The notes below the pieces were generated by a model, which was not told the DNA's origin, did no database searches, and worked only from the letters and a program-made list of their open reading frames with translations. A program made the translations under genes and the position numbers. A DNA stretch of 5,924 nt, taken from NCBI GenBank assembly GCA_009702305.1, contig WLIH01000191.1, positions 1-5,924 of the forward strand, given 5' to 3'. This DNA is from Actinomycetota bacterium. Its GTDB lineage: Bacteria > Actinomycetota > Actinomycetes > Propionibacteriales > Nocardioidaceae. This document shows positions 1 to 5,472 of the stretch, in pieces. Positions within the stretch are counted from its first letter, which is position 1; each line of letters begins with the position of its first letter.

Positions 1-743
1 ACCGCCTCGACGGCGAGGTACTCCAGGAAGAGCGAGCCACCATGGTTGGTGAGGAACGCCGTGTCGGCCGCATCGCGACCCGTGGCGACGCGCACCAGGG
101 ACGACCGCGGCGCGAGCAGGGTCGGGTCGACGACACGCCAGACCCCGTCGACGATCGCCTCCGGCACGGCGTGGAAGTCCATCGGGAACAGTCCTGGCGC
201 GTAGACGCTCGCGACGCGTGCAGGCACTCCGCAGGCGCGCAGCAGGGCGACGGTGAGGTGGGCGTAGTCACGGCACACCCCGCGGCGGGCGAGCAGCGTC
301 TCGACGGCGCCATCGGTCGGGCCACTGGACCCGGCGACGTACTCGAGAGCGTCACCGACCCATGAGGACACGCCCTGGAGCAGCTGCACCGGGTCGGTGA
401 TCCCACGGAACTCCGCCGCCGCGAAGCCTGCCAGCCGGTCGGACTCGCAGTAGCGGCTGGGCCGGGTGTGCAGCACGGCGTCCAGCGGCTCGACCGGCAC
501 CGGCTCGACCGAGATCGGCACGGTCGCGTCGTAGCGGACCTCGAGCCGACCGCCGTCAGTGCGCACGAGGTGCTGGCGGGTGCCGACGGCGCCGACCACC
601 TCCTCGACCTCGACCGGACTGCCGTCGACGGTGACGGTGAGGGTCTCGACCGGCCGATGCTGCGTCGCCACGGCGATCTGGAGCTCCAGGGTGGCCGATC
701 CGTCGACCCAATAGACGAGGTGCGATCCGAGCGACTTCTGCAC
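1..743 (-). CDS. Transglutaminase-like cysteine protein, 3' end cut off by window edge
   Basis: This is a transglutaminase-like protein of the papain-fold superfamily; members are cysteine peptidases, amidases or cross-linking enzymes, and the substrate here is unknown. The window holds 247 residues from the N-terminus. Residues 1 to about 90 form a beta-rich N-terminal region, followed by the family block RPSRYCESDRL (about 94-104). The catalytic triad is visible: Cys157 in RRGVCRDYAHL, His191 in MDFHAVPEAI, and Asp206 in WRVVDPT. The stretch GRDAADTAF (222-230) is also typical. No signal peptide or membrane segment is seen, so a cytoplasmic location is inferred. The start is GTG at 743, with GGGAG at 758-754 about 10 bases upstream; the frame stays open further upstream but offers no other start codon before the preceding gene. 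It begins 31 bases after the DUF1501 stop on the same strand, so it is probably the third gene of that operon. The C-terminus lies beyond position 1. The family call is secure; the substrate is not known. Confidence 0.9.
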   Translation of the reverse strand, partial: MQKSLGSHLVYWVDGSATLELQIAVATQHRPVETLTVTVDGSPVEVEEVVGAVGTRQHLVRTDGGRLEVRYDATVPISVEPVPVEPLDAVLHTRPSRYCESDRLAGFAAAEFRGITDPVQLLQGVSSWVGDALEYVAGSSGPTDGAVETLLARRGVCRDYAHLTVALLRACGVPARVASVYAPGLFPMDFHAVPEAIVDGVWRVVDPTLLAPRSSLVRVATGRDAADTAFLTNHGGSLFLEYLAVEA

Positions 744-774
744 GCCGACGTGTCTCCCTCGATGGTGCCGCGCG

Positions 775-2037
775 TCAGCGCATGAAGCCCAGGTGCAGAT
801 GTCCCACGCCCGGGAAGACCTCACTCGCGTCGATCGACGGGAAGCGGGCCCGCAAGATCTCCGCCAGCACCAGACGGTAGTCGGTCGTGACGGCGAGGTC
901 TCCCTCGACCTGCGTGCCCGTCGCGAGTGTCGGCCACCGGGAGTGGTAGCGGCCGCCCCGCACCCCGGCGCCGGCCACGAGGACGGCGTTGCCGTAGCCG
1001 TGGTCGAGGCCGGCCGCGCCGTTCTCGTCGAGACGCCGGCCGAACTCGCTGAGGGTCACCAGGGTGACCCGGTCGCCGTCGGCTCCGAGGTCGGTGAAGA
1101 ACGCAGCGACTGCCGACGCCAGGTCGGAGACCCGGGAGGTGAGCAACGCGCGCAGGTTGTTGTGGTGGTCCCAGCCGCCGGAGTCGACGGTGATGGCCCG
1201 CACCCCCAGGCCGGAGCGGATGAGGGCGGCCGACTCGCGCAGCGCCTGACCCAGCGCACTCGCCGGGTAGGCAGCGCCGTGGGCGGCTCCCTTGGCGGCC
1301 TCCGCGCTGAAGACCTTGCCGTTGGCGTCGAGCTCGAGCGCCCGTCGACCGGCCTCGTGGGCGGGACCGACCCCTGCGGCGTACATCTCGCTCAGACCGG
1401 CGCGCAGCGCGGGACCGTACTCGGTGTCGGCGTAGGGGGTCGTGAGCGCGGTGGAGTTGGCCAGGGCGAGGGTGGGCGCGGGGCCGACGAGCGAGGTGGG
1501 GATGACGTTGGACCCGAGCTGGACCCCCTCGAAGATGCCGGCCTCGTCGCCGAGGGCTCCGACCACGCGGTTGAGCCAGCCCAGTCGCAGGGCGCTCCCG
1601 GGCGCGGCGTCCTCGATCTCCTCCATCGCAGCGAAGTGGGACCGGTTCGGTGCTGGCAACCCGACGGCGTGCAGCGCAGCGAGCCGGCCGGAGGTCCACA
1701 TCGGTGACAACGGCGCGAAGGCAGGATGCAGGCCGAACACCTGATCGGCGTGCAGGAGCTCGCTCTTGGCGATCGCGATCGTGGGCCGTGCCGCGTAGTA
1801 GGCCGGTTCGCCGTGGGGGACGACCAGCGACATGCCGTCGGCTCCGCCGCGTTGCGAGAGCACGACCAGGACGTTGCCGCCCGGCTCGGCGCCGAACACG
1901 CTGGACGTCGTCACATCGCCGATCAGGCTCGTCGCCACGCCGGCGGCGCCGGCGACGGCAGCGCCGCGCAGCACCGACCGCCGGCTGAGGGCGTAGTCGG
2001 AGCAACCGCAGTCGGCGGGGTCGAGGGGAGCGCTCAT
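775..2037 (-). CDS. DUF1501 family protein with Tat signal peptide
   Basis: This is a complete DUF1501 protein of 420 residues, a usual length for the family. DUF1501 is grouped with the alkaline phosphatase/sulfatase fold, but its reaction is not established. The N-terminus has a twin-arginine signal: SRRSVLRG at 18-25, then an Ala-rich hydrophobic stretch to about residue 40 and a possible cleavage site after SVFGA (46-50). It is therefore probably exported folded by Tat. Family blocks in order are LSQRGGADGMSLVVPHGEPA (60-79), NRSHF (131-135), ITVDSGGWDHHNN (282-294), TLSEFGRRLDENG (328-340) and LDHGYGN (344-350). The Asp and His residues at 290-292 and 345-346 look like metal-ligand candidates, by inference. 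The ATG at 2037 has AGGA at 2049-2046 eight bases upstream. It overlaps the DUF1800 stop (ATGA, 2037-2034), which implies coupled translation. The frame is open further upstream to 2589, but that stretch is antisense-phase sequence within DUF1800. The N-region also has a Cys-Gly-Cys (10-12) ahead of the twin arginines. Confidence 0.93.
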   Translation of the reverse strand: MSAPLDPADCGCSDYALSRRSVLRGAAVAGAAGVATSLIGDVTTSSVFGAEPGGNVLVVLSQRGGADGMSLVVPHGEPAYYAARPTIAIAKSELLHADQVFGLHPAFAPLSPMWTSGRLAALHAVGLPAPNRSHFAAMEEIEDAAPGSALRLGWLNRVVGALGDEAGIFEGVQLGSNVIPTSLVGPAPTLALANSTALTTPYADTEYGPALRAGLSEMYAAGVGPAHEAGRRALELDANGKVFSAEAAKGAAHGAAYPASALGQALRESAALIRSGLGVRAITVDSGGWDHHNNLRALLTSRVSDLASAVAAFFTDLGADGDRVTLVTLSEFGRRLDENGAAGLDHGYGNAVLVAGAGVRGGRYHSRWPTLATGTQVEGDLAVTTDYRLVLAEILRARFPSIDASEVFPGVGHLHLGFMR

Positions 2038-3482
2038 CGCTGGAGTCCTGCCGGTGAGTTGAGGACGGTGCCGCGCAGCAGGCGGTACTGCAGATCGGTC
2101 AGGTCGTCCGGTCCGGTGATTGCCTGGGCAGCCGGGATCCCGGTCGAGCGCACGATCGCAGCCACGACGGCGGCTCCGGCGGGCTGGCCGATGATGCGCT
2201 GGCTCTGGTGGTCGATGACCTCCTCGAAGGTCTTCGGCCAGGTCTGGGGCAGTTGCGACGCCTTCGTCGCGACGTCGACGTCGATCAATGCCGTGCCCGT
2301 CGTCCCCGCGAGGTCGAGATGGGTGCGCCAGGACCGCAGCACTCGGCTGGCCGAGAGGTAGCCCTGGGTCTGCTCGGGCCAGCCGTCCGGGGCCGGCCAT
2401 CGCAGCGAGATCTGTCCCATCGCGCCGGCCTGTCCGATGAGCTGATAGATGAACGCATTGGCCGTCGGGGCGCCGGCCGGCGTCAGGCCGAGGACCCGGG
2501 CGGTGTGTACCACGTCGTCCGAGGGCGTGCGCGCCTTGGATCGCACACTGCGTCGGAAGGCGCGATGGGCCACGAGGGTGCGCAGACACGCCTTGATGTC
2601 GCTCCCGGACCGCAGATACGTGCGGGCGACCGCGTCGACGACGGCGCGAGGCGGCTGGTCGCTGACGAAGCGGACGCAGAGCCGTTGGGCGATGCGGCGG
2701 GCGGTCGCCGGGTGCATCGCGAGGTAGTCGAGGTACTCGCCGAGGGCCGCGCGACCGTCCGGCTCGGCGTTCGGGTGGGTGAAGTCGAGGACCTTCACCG
2801 GACCCACCCAGTGCCGGTTGGCGTCGTAGCCTGCGGCGAAGTTGGACGTGACGGCGACGGTGTATCCCGTCAGCAAGCGCGAGGAGTTGAGGACGTCGTC
2901 CTCGCTGTAGATGGCACCGACCGTGTGCAGCTCGAGCAGCTCGCGACCGAGGTTCTCATTGATCCCGGCCTTCTGGTTCAGGTCGTTGGTGAGGTAGCCG
3001 GCCATGGCCGGGTGGACCACCGCGGCCCGGAGCATCTCGCGGTACGTGCCCAAGGCGTGCTTGCGCACCACCTCGTCGTCGTAACGCACCCGCCAGGCGA
3101 AGGAGCGCGGCTCACTTGCCGGGATGTAGAGGAAGTTCGCCCAGAAGTCGCACATCGTCTCGTACACCTGGTGGGTGCTGAGGATCCGCAGCGCGAGGTT
3201 GCGTGCGATCAGCTCGTTGCCGACCTGGTAGGCGCCACGCAGCGCCTGCTGCGCCAGGATCGCGCTGAGAGTGGGTGCGTTGGCGAGCAGCGGGAACCAG
3301 GTGGGCACCAGTGTCGCGCGGAGGTTCTGCGGCTGGCTGCGGGTCAGCTGGGCCTCGAACCACTCGCGATTGGAGGTGAAGCCCAGGATCTCGGTGGCGA
3401 GGGCGGGCGTCACCCCGTAGGTGAATCGGTCGGCGAGATGTCGCGCGGCAGCCGGCAGCAGGGCGGGGTTTCGACGGGCCAC
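2034..3482 (-). CDS. DUF1800 family protein
   Basis: This DUF1800 protein is 482 residues from the chosen GTG, within the family's usual range. The biochemical function is unknown. Family blocks are clear: HLADRFTYGVTP (15-26), YETMCDFWANFLYIP (107-121), a block around 140-165 containing KHALGTYREMLRAAVVHPAM, INENLGRELLELHTVGAIYS (174-193) followed by DDVLNSSRLLTGY, HPATARRIAQRLCVRFVSDQ (257-276), and APDGWPEQTQGYLSASRVLR (364-383). The start is set by AGGAG at 3495-3491, eight bases before GTG 3482. An in-frame ATG at 3539 (501 residues) lacks a good ribosome binding site and overlaps a predicted -10 element, so I rejected it. With either start the N-terminus has no signal peptide or lipobox. 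The gene leads the operon and overlaps DUF1501 by four bases. DUF1800 and DUF1501 genes are often neighbours, which suggests a shared complex. If so, this protein may leave the cell bound to its Tat-targeted partner; that is inference. Confidence 0.92.
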   Translation of the reverse strand: MARRNPALLPAAARHLADRFTYGVTPALATEILGFTSNREWFEAQLTRSQPQNLRATLVPTWFPLLANAPTLSAILAQQALRGAYQVGNELIARNLALRILSTHQVYETMCDFWANFLYIPASEPRSFAWRVRYDDEVVRKHALGTYREMLRAAVVHPAMAGYLTNDLNQKAGINENLGRELLELHTVGAIYSEDDVLNSSRLLTGYTVAVTSNFAAGYDANRHWVGPVKVLDFTHPNAEPDGRAALGEYLDYLAMHPATARRIAQRLCVRFVSDQPPRAVVDAVARTYLRSGSDIKACLRTLVAHRAFRRSVRSKARTPSDDVVHTARVLGLTPAGAPTANAFIYQLIGQAGAMGQISLRWPAPDGWPEQTQGYLSASRVLRSWRTHLDLAGTTGTALIDVDVATKASQLPQTWPKTFEEVIDHQSQRIIGQPAGAAVVAAIVRSTGIPAAQAITGPDDLTDLQYRLLRGTVLNSPAGLQR

Positions 3483-3490
3483 GGGGGTAG

Positions 3491-3495
3491 CTCCT
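3491..3495 (-). promoter_or_regulatory. Ribosome binding site deciding the DUF1800 start
   Basis: AGGAG on the minus strand lies eight bases before GTG 3482. The competing ATG at 3539 has only a weak GGCAGG about 14 bases away. This supports the shorter DUF1800 protein and a leader of about 50 bases from the predicted transcription start. Confidence 0.7.
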
Positions 3496-3496
3496 G

Positions 3497-3519
3497 CGGG
3501 GGAAGTGAACGGGGGAAGT
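3497..3519 (-). repeat. Two 10-base direct repeats in the DUF1800 operon leader
   Basis: On the plus strand CGGGGGAAGT occurs at 3497-3506 and again at 3510-3519, a 13-base period. A degenerate third copy, CGGGGGTAG, is at 3482-3490. On the minus strand these read ACTTCCCCCG and lie between the predicted transcription start and the GTG start codon, flanking the ribosome binding site. They could be an operator, a leader RNA element or chance low complexity in GC-rich DNA. No known factor is recognised. Confidence 0.5.
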
Positions 3520-3537
3520 CCGGCCGGGGCCTTGCTC

Positions 3538-3566
3538 ATGTTAGGACGACACCTGCCCGTAGTCTG
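3538..3566 (-). promoter_or_regulatory. Predicted promoter of the DUF1800-DUF1501-transglutaminase operon
   Basis: The minus strand has a TANNNT-type -10, TAACAT, at 3543-3538. A partial -35, CAGACT, lies at 3566-3561, and the spacer is 17 bases. The transcription start would fall near 3531, giving a leader of about 50 bases before GTG 3482. The -35 shares its GAC core with the galK -35 candidate at 4150-4155. The -35 overlaps the opposite-strand -10 of the LysR-like gene. This rests on consensus matching only. Confidence 0.45.
3560..3565 (+). promoter_or_regulatory. Predicted -10 element of a leaderless promoter for the LysR-like gene
   Basis: TAGTCT matches the actinobacterial TANNNT -10 and ends exactly 7 bases before the GTG at 3573. 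That places the transcription start on or next to the start codon, and no Shine-Dalgarno sequence is seen. A -35 is poor: the position 17 bases upstream (3537-3542) reads CATGTT. The same TAGNCT-N7-GTG layout recurs before galK. Confidence 0.55.
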
Positions 3567-3572
3567 GGATAT

Positions 3573-4157
3573 GTGACCGAGTCCCCGTTCCGCGTCGCAT
3601 TCGTGACCGGAGCGACACCCGACAAGTGGGCGGGCATCTGGCGTCGCCGTAGCCGAGTGCCGCTCGAGCTGGTGCCGGTCGAGGAGGGCGAGCAGGACGC
3701 CGCCCTGCGGGCCGGCGAGGTCGACATGGCGCTCGTCCGGTTGCCGGTCGATCGCGACGTCCTGCACTGCATCCCCCTCTACGAGGAGATCCCGGTGGTC
3801 GTGGTCGGGCGCGAGCACGTCGCGACCGTCGTCGACGAGGTGACCTTGGCGGACCTGGCCGGCGAGCAGCTCGTCGCACCCCACGTGTCGGGCTGGACTC
3901 CCGACGTGGCCCAGCTCGCGTGGCCGCCGATGAGCATCGCCGACGCCGTCGAGGTGGTCGCCTCGGGCACTGGCGTGCTGATCGCGCCGATGTCGGTCGC
4001 CCGGCTCCACCAGCGCAAGGACGTCACCTACCGCCCGGTCTCGGACCTCGCCCCGACCCGCATCGGCCTGGCCTGGCTCCTCGACAACGACGATCCCCAG
4101 ATCCAGACCTTCATCGGCATCGTGCGCGGGCGCACCGAGCGCAGCTCGCGCGACTGA
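3573..4157 (+). CDS. LysR-type substrate-binding domain protein lacking the HTH domain
   Basis: This 194-residue protein matches only the effector-binding half of LysR-type regulators, which are usually near 300 residues. It opens directly in the first strand of subdomain I (FRVAFVTGATPDKWAGIWRR, 6-25). It continues through LVPVEEGEQDAALRAGEVDM (33-52), which resembles the usual 'L..G..D.al' segment, then IPLYEEIPVVVVGREH (67-82). The second subdomain and the return crossover include SIADAVEVVASGTGVLIAPM (121-140) and IGLAWLLDNDDPQIQTFIGI (164-183). There is no winged helix-turn-helix or linker helix. Upstream sequence in this frame is antisense to DUF1800 and shows no HTH, so this is not a mis-called start. 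The GTG at 3573 is chosen because the domain starts there and a -10 sits 7 bases before it. It is probably a small-molecule-binding protein or a modulator of another regulator, and cannot bind DNA in the LysR manner. It is divergent from the DUF1800 operon and 28 bases ahead of galK, which seems to have its own promoter. Confidence 0.85.
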   Translation: MTESPFRVAFVTGATPDKWAGIWRRRSRVPLELVPVEEGEQDAALRAGEVDMALVRLPVDRDVLHCIPLYEEIPVVVVGREHVATVVDEVTLADLAGEQLVAPHVSGWTPDVAQLAWPPMSIADAVEVVASGTGVLIAPMSVARLHQRKDVTYRPVSDLAPTRIGLAWLLDNDDPQIQTFIGIVRGRTERSSRD

Positions 4158-4178
4158 GCCTGGGTGGGCCAGTAGCCT
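4150..4178 (+). promoter_or_regulatory. Predicted leaderless promoter of galK
   Basis: TAGCCT at 4173-4178 is a TANNNT -10 that ends 7 bases before GTG 4186. A partial -35, GCGACT (4150-4155), lies 17 bases upstream and runs into the stop codon of the LysR-like gene. No Shine-Dalgarno sequence precedes the start, which fits a leaderless transcript. The spacing and -10 closely match those of the LysR-like gene. Confidence 0.55.
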
Positions 4179-4185
4179 CTCGGCC

Positions 4186-5370
4186 GTGGTGTTCCTGGAG
4201 CCTGGCGACCCGGCGATCCTGACGAGCCGGCTCGCGGCGTCGTTCGCCGACACCTTCTCCCGCGTGCCCGCGGTCGTCGCCCGCGCGCCCGGGCGCGTGA
4301 ACCTGATCGGCGAGCACACCGACTACAACGCGGGGCTGTGCTTGCCGGTCGCCCTCCCCCACGCGACGTATGCCGCCCTGGCGCGTCGCGACGACGGCGT
4401 CGTGCGGGTCGCGAGCCGCCAGCGTCGCGACGGCTGGTCGGGCCGGCTCGCCGACGTCGCGCCCGGATCGGTGGACGGGTGGGCGGCGTACGTCGTCGGC
4501 GTGCTGTGGGCGCTGCGCGACGACGTGGACCTCGGCGGGTGCGACGTGCTCGTCGACTCGACCGTGCCGATCGGCGCCGGTCTGTCCAGCTCAGCGGCCC
4601 TCGAGTGCTCCGTCGCAGCCGCCGTTGCCGCCGTGGGCGGGCTGAGTCTCGACGACGACCGCGTGCGGCGCCGCCTCGTGCAGGCGGCCATGCGCGCGGA
4701 GTCCGACTTCGTCGGCGCGCCCACCGGCGGCATGGACCAGACGGTCGCCATGGTGACTGCTCCCGGCGCCGCGCTGCGCATCGACTTCGCCGACGGCAGC
4801 ACCCGCCCTGTCCCGCTCGACCTCGACGGTCTCGAGCTGCTGGTGACGGACACGCGGGTCGCGCACGCGCTGGTGGACGGCGGCTACGCCGATCGGCGTC
4901 GCGACTGCGAGGCGGCCGCCGCCCGGCTCGGTGTGGCGAGCCTGCGCGACGCGGATCCGGTGTCGGTCGCTGCGCTCACCGACGATCGGCTGCGGCGCCG
5001 GGCCCAGCACGTCGTCAGCGAGATCGCCCGGGTCGACATCGCGGTGGCGGCCTTCGGCGCCCGCGACCTCGTCGCCTTGGGCGAGACGTTCGCCGCCTCG
5101 CACGCCTCGATGCGCGACGACTTCGAGATCTCCTGCCCCGAGCTCGACCTGGCCGTCGGTGCCGCGCTGGCCGGCGGGGCGACCGCGGCCCGGATGACCG
5201 GTGGCGGGTTCGGCGGATCGATCGTGTCGATCGTGGAGACCCGGCGTGTCGGCCAGGTCGTCGCCCAGCTCGACGATGCCTTCTCCGGGCGCGGCTACCG
5301 GCGGCCGCAGCATCTCCTGGTGCAGCCCGGCGGCCCGGCGTCGACTCAGGCCTGGGGAGAACTCGGTTGA
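4186..5370 (+). CDS. galK: Galactokinase
   Basis: Galactokinase phosphorylates D-galactose with ATP to galactose-1-phosphate, the first committed step of the Leloir pathway, in the cytoplasm. The protein is 394 residues, normal for GHMP-family galactokinases. The galactokinase signature is GRVNLIGEHTDYNAG (36-50). The GHMP ATP-binding loop is VPIGAGLSSSAALE (127-140), the active-site block DFVGAPTGGMDQ (174-185), and the third motif RMTGGGFGGS (336-345). By alignment with characterised galactokinases, Asp184 would be the catalytic base and Arg37 its partner, with Glu43, His44, Asp46 and Tyr234 contacting galactose. Position 180 is Thr where many homologues have Cys (PCG), and 340 is Gly in MTGGGFGG where many have Ala. 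Neither change removes a catalytic residue. Two adjacent in-frame GTG codons (4186, 4189) are possible starts; the first fits the leaderless -10 spacing. No galT or galE is adjacent in the window. A different GHMP sugar kinase is conceivable but less likely given the signature. Confidence 0.93.
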   Translation: MVFLEPGDPAILTSRLAASFADTFSRVPAVVARAPGRVNLIGEHTDYNAGLCLPVALPHATYAALARRDDGVVRVASRQRRDGWSGRLADVAPGSVDGWAAYVVGVLWALRDDVDLGGCDVLVDSTVPIGAGLSSSAALECSVAAAVAAVGGLSLDDDRVRRRLVQAAMRAESDFVGAPTGGMDQTVAMVTAPGAALRIDFADGSTRPVPLDLDGLELLVTDTRVAHALVDGGYADRRRDCEAAAARLGVASLRDADPVSVAALTDDRLRRRAQHVVSEIARVDIAVAAFGARDLVALGETFAASHASMRDDFEISCPELDLAVGAALAGGATAARMTGGGFGGSIVSIVETRRVGQVVAQLDDAFSGRGYRRPQHLLVQPGGPASTQAWGELG

Positions 5371-5382
5371 TGGAGGCCTGAG
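5345..5382 (+). repeat. Inverted repeat across the galK stop codon (possible stem-loop)
   Basis: CTCAGGCCT (5345-5353) and AGGCCTGAG (5374-5382) are perfect 9-base inverted copies separated by 20 bases, with the galK TGA (5368-5370) in the loop. The transcript could form a stem at the 3' end of galK. No U-tract follows, so an ordinary intrinsic terminator is not shown. It could act as a weak terminator or 3'-end stabiliser, or be coincidental. Confidence 0.45.
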
Positions 5383-5459
5383 CCAGCTCGTGCCCGGAGA
5401 TGGTGCCCGGCTGCGTGGTTGACTCCGGAGAAGCGCACCGCACGCCGACCGACCCCGAC

Positions 5460-5466
5460 GAGAGGA
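5460..5466 (+). promoter_or_regulatory. Ribosome binding site of the Ala/Lys/Pro-rich gene
   Basis: GAGAGGA lies six bases before GTG 5473, so this gene is translated from a leadered message, unlike the LysR-like gene and galK. The 102-base gap from 5371 to 5472 also has a TTGACT (5419-5424) resembling a -35, but no -10 is seen at the right distance. Confidence 0.65.
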
Positions 5467-5472
5467 CGCACC

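Noticed and set aside
793..1707. Plus-strand open frame of about 300 codons
   Set aside because: It lies opposite the DUF1501 gene, whose motifs are unmistakable; the composition is that of an antisense shadow.
2038..2589. 5' extension of the DUF1501 frame
   Set aside because: It would overlap DUF1800 by over 500 bases and bury the Tat signal; ATG 2037 has a ribosome binding site and an ATGA junction.
2208..3572. Long plus-strand open frame running into the LysR-like gene
   Set aside because: It is antisense to DUF1800, gives no recognisable domain before residue 1 of the LysR-like protein, and open antisense frames are expected at this G+C.
3571..3576. ATG at 3571 just before the LysR-like start
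   Set aside because: It is followed at once by TGA and is out of frame with the gene.
4136..4148. Small hairpin CGAGC-GCA-GCTCG near the end of the LysR-like gene
   Set aside because: Only five base pairs inside coding sequence and no U-tract; such hairpins are frequent by chance in GC-rich DNA.
4338..5381. Arg-rich plus-strand open frame in a second phase of galK
   Set aside because: Its extreme Arg content is typical of an off-frame translation of GC-rich coding DNA; galK motifs fix the real frame.
5390..5410. Direct repeat of GTGCCCGG at 5390-5397 and 5403-5410
   Set aside because: Eight GC-rich bases repeated once with no promoter or gene start in a telling position; chance is likely.
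5419..5424. TTGACT as a -35 for the last gene
   Set aside because: No TANNNT element is found 16-18 bases downstream, so a promoter is not supported.
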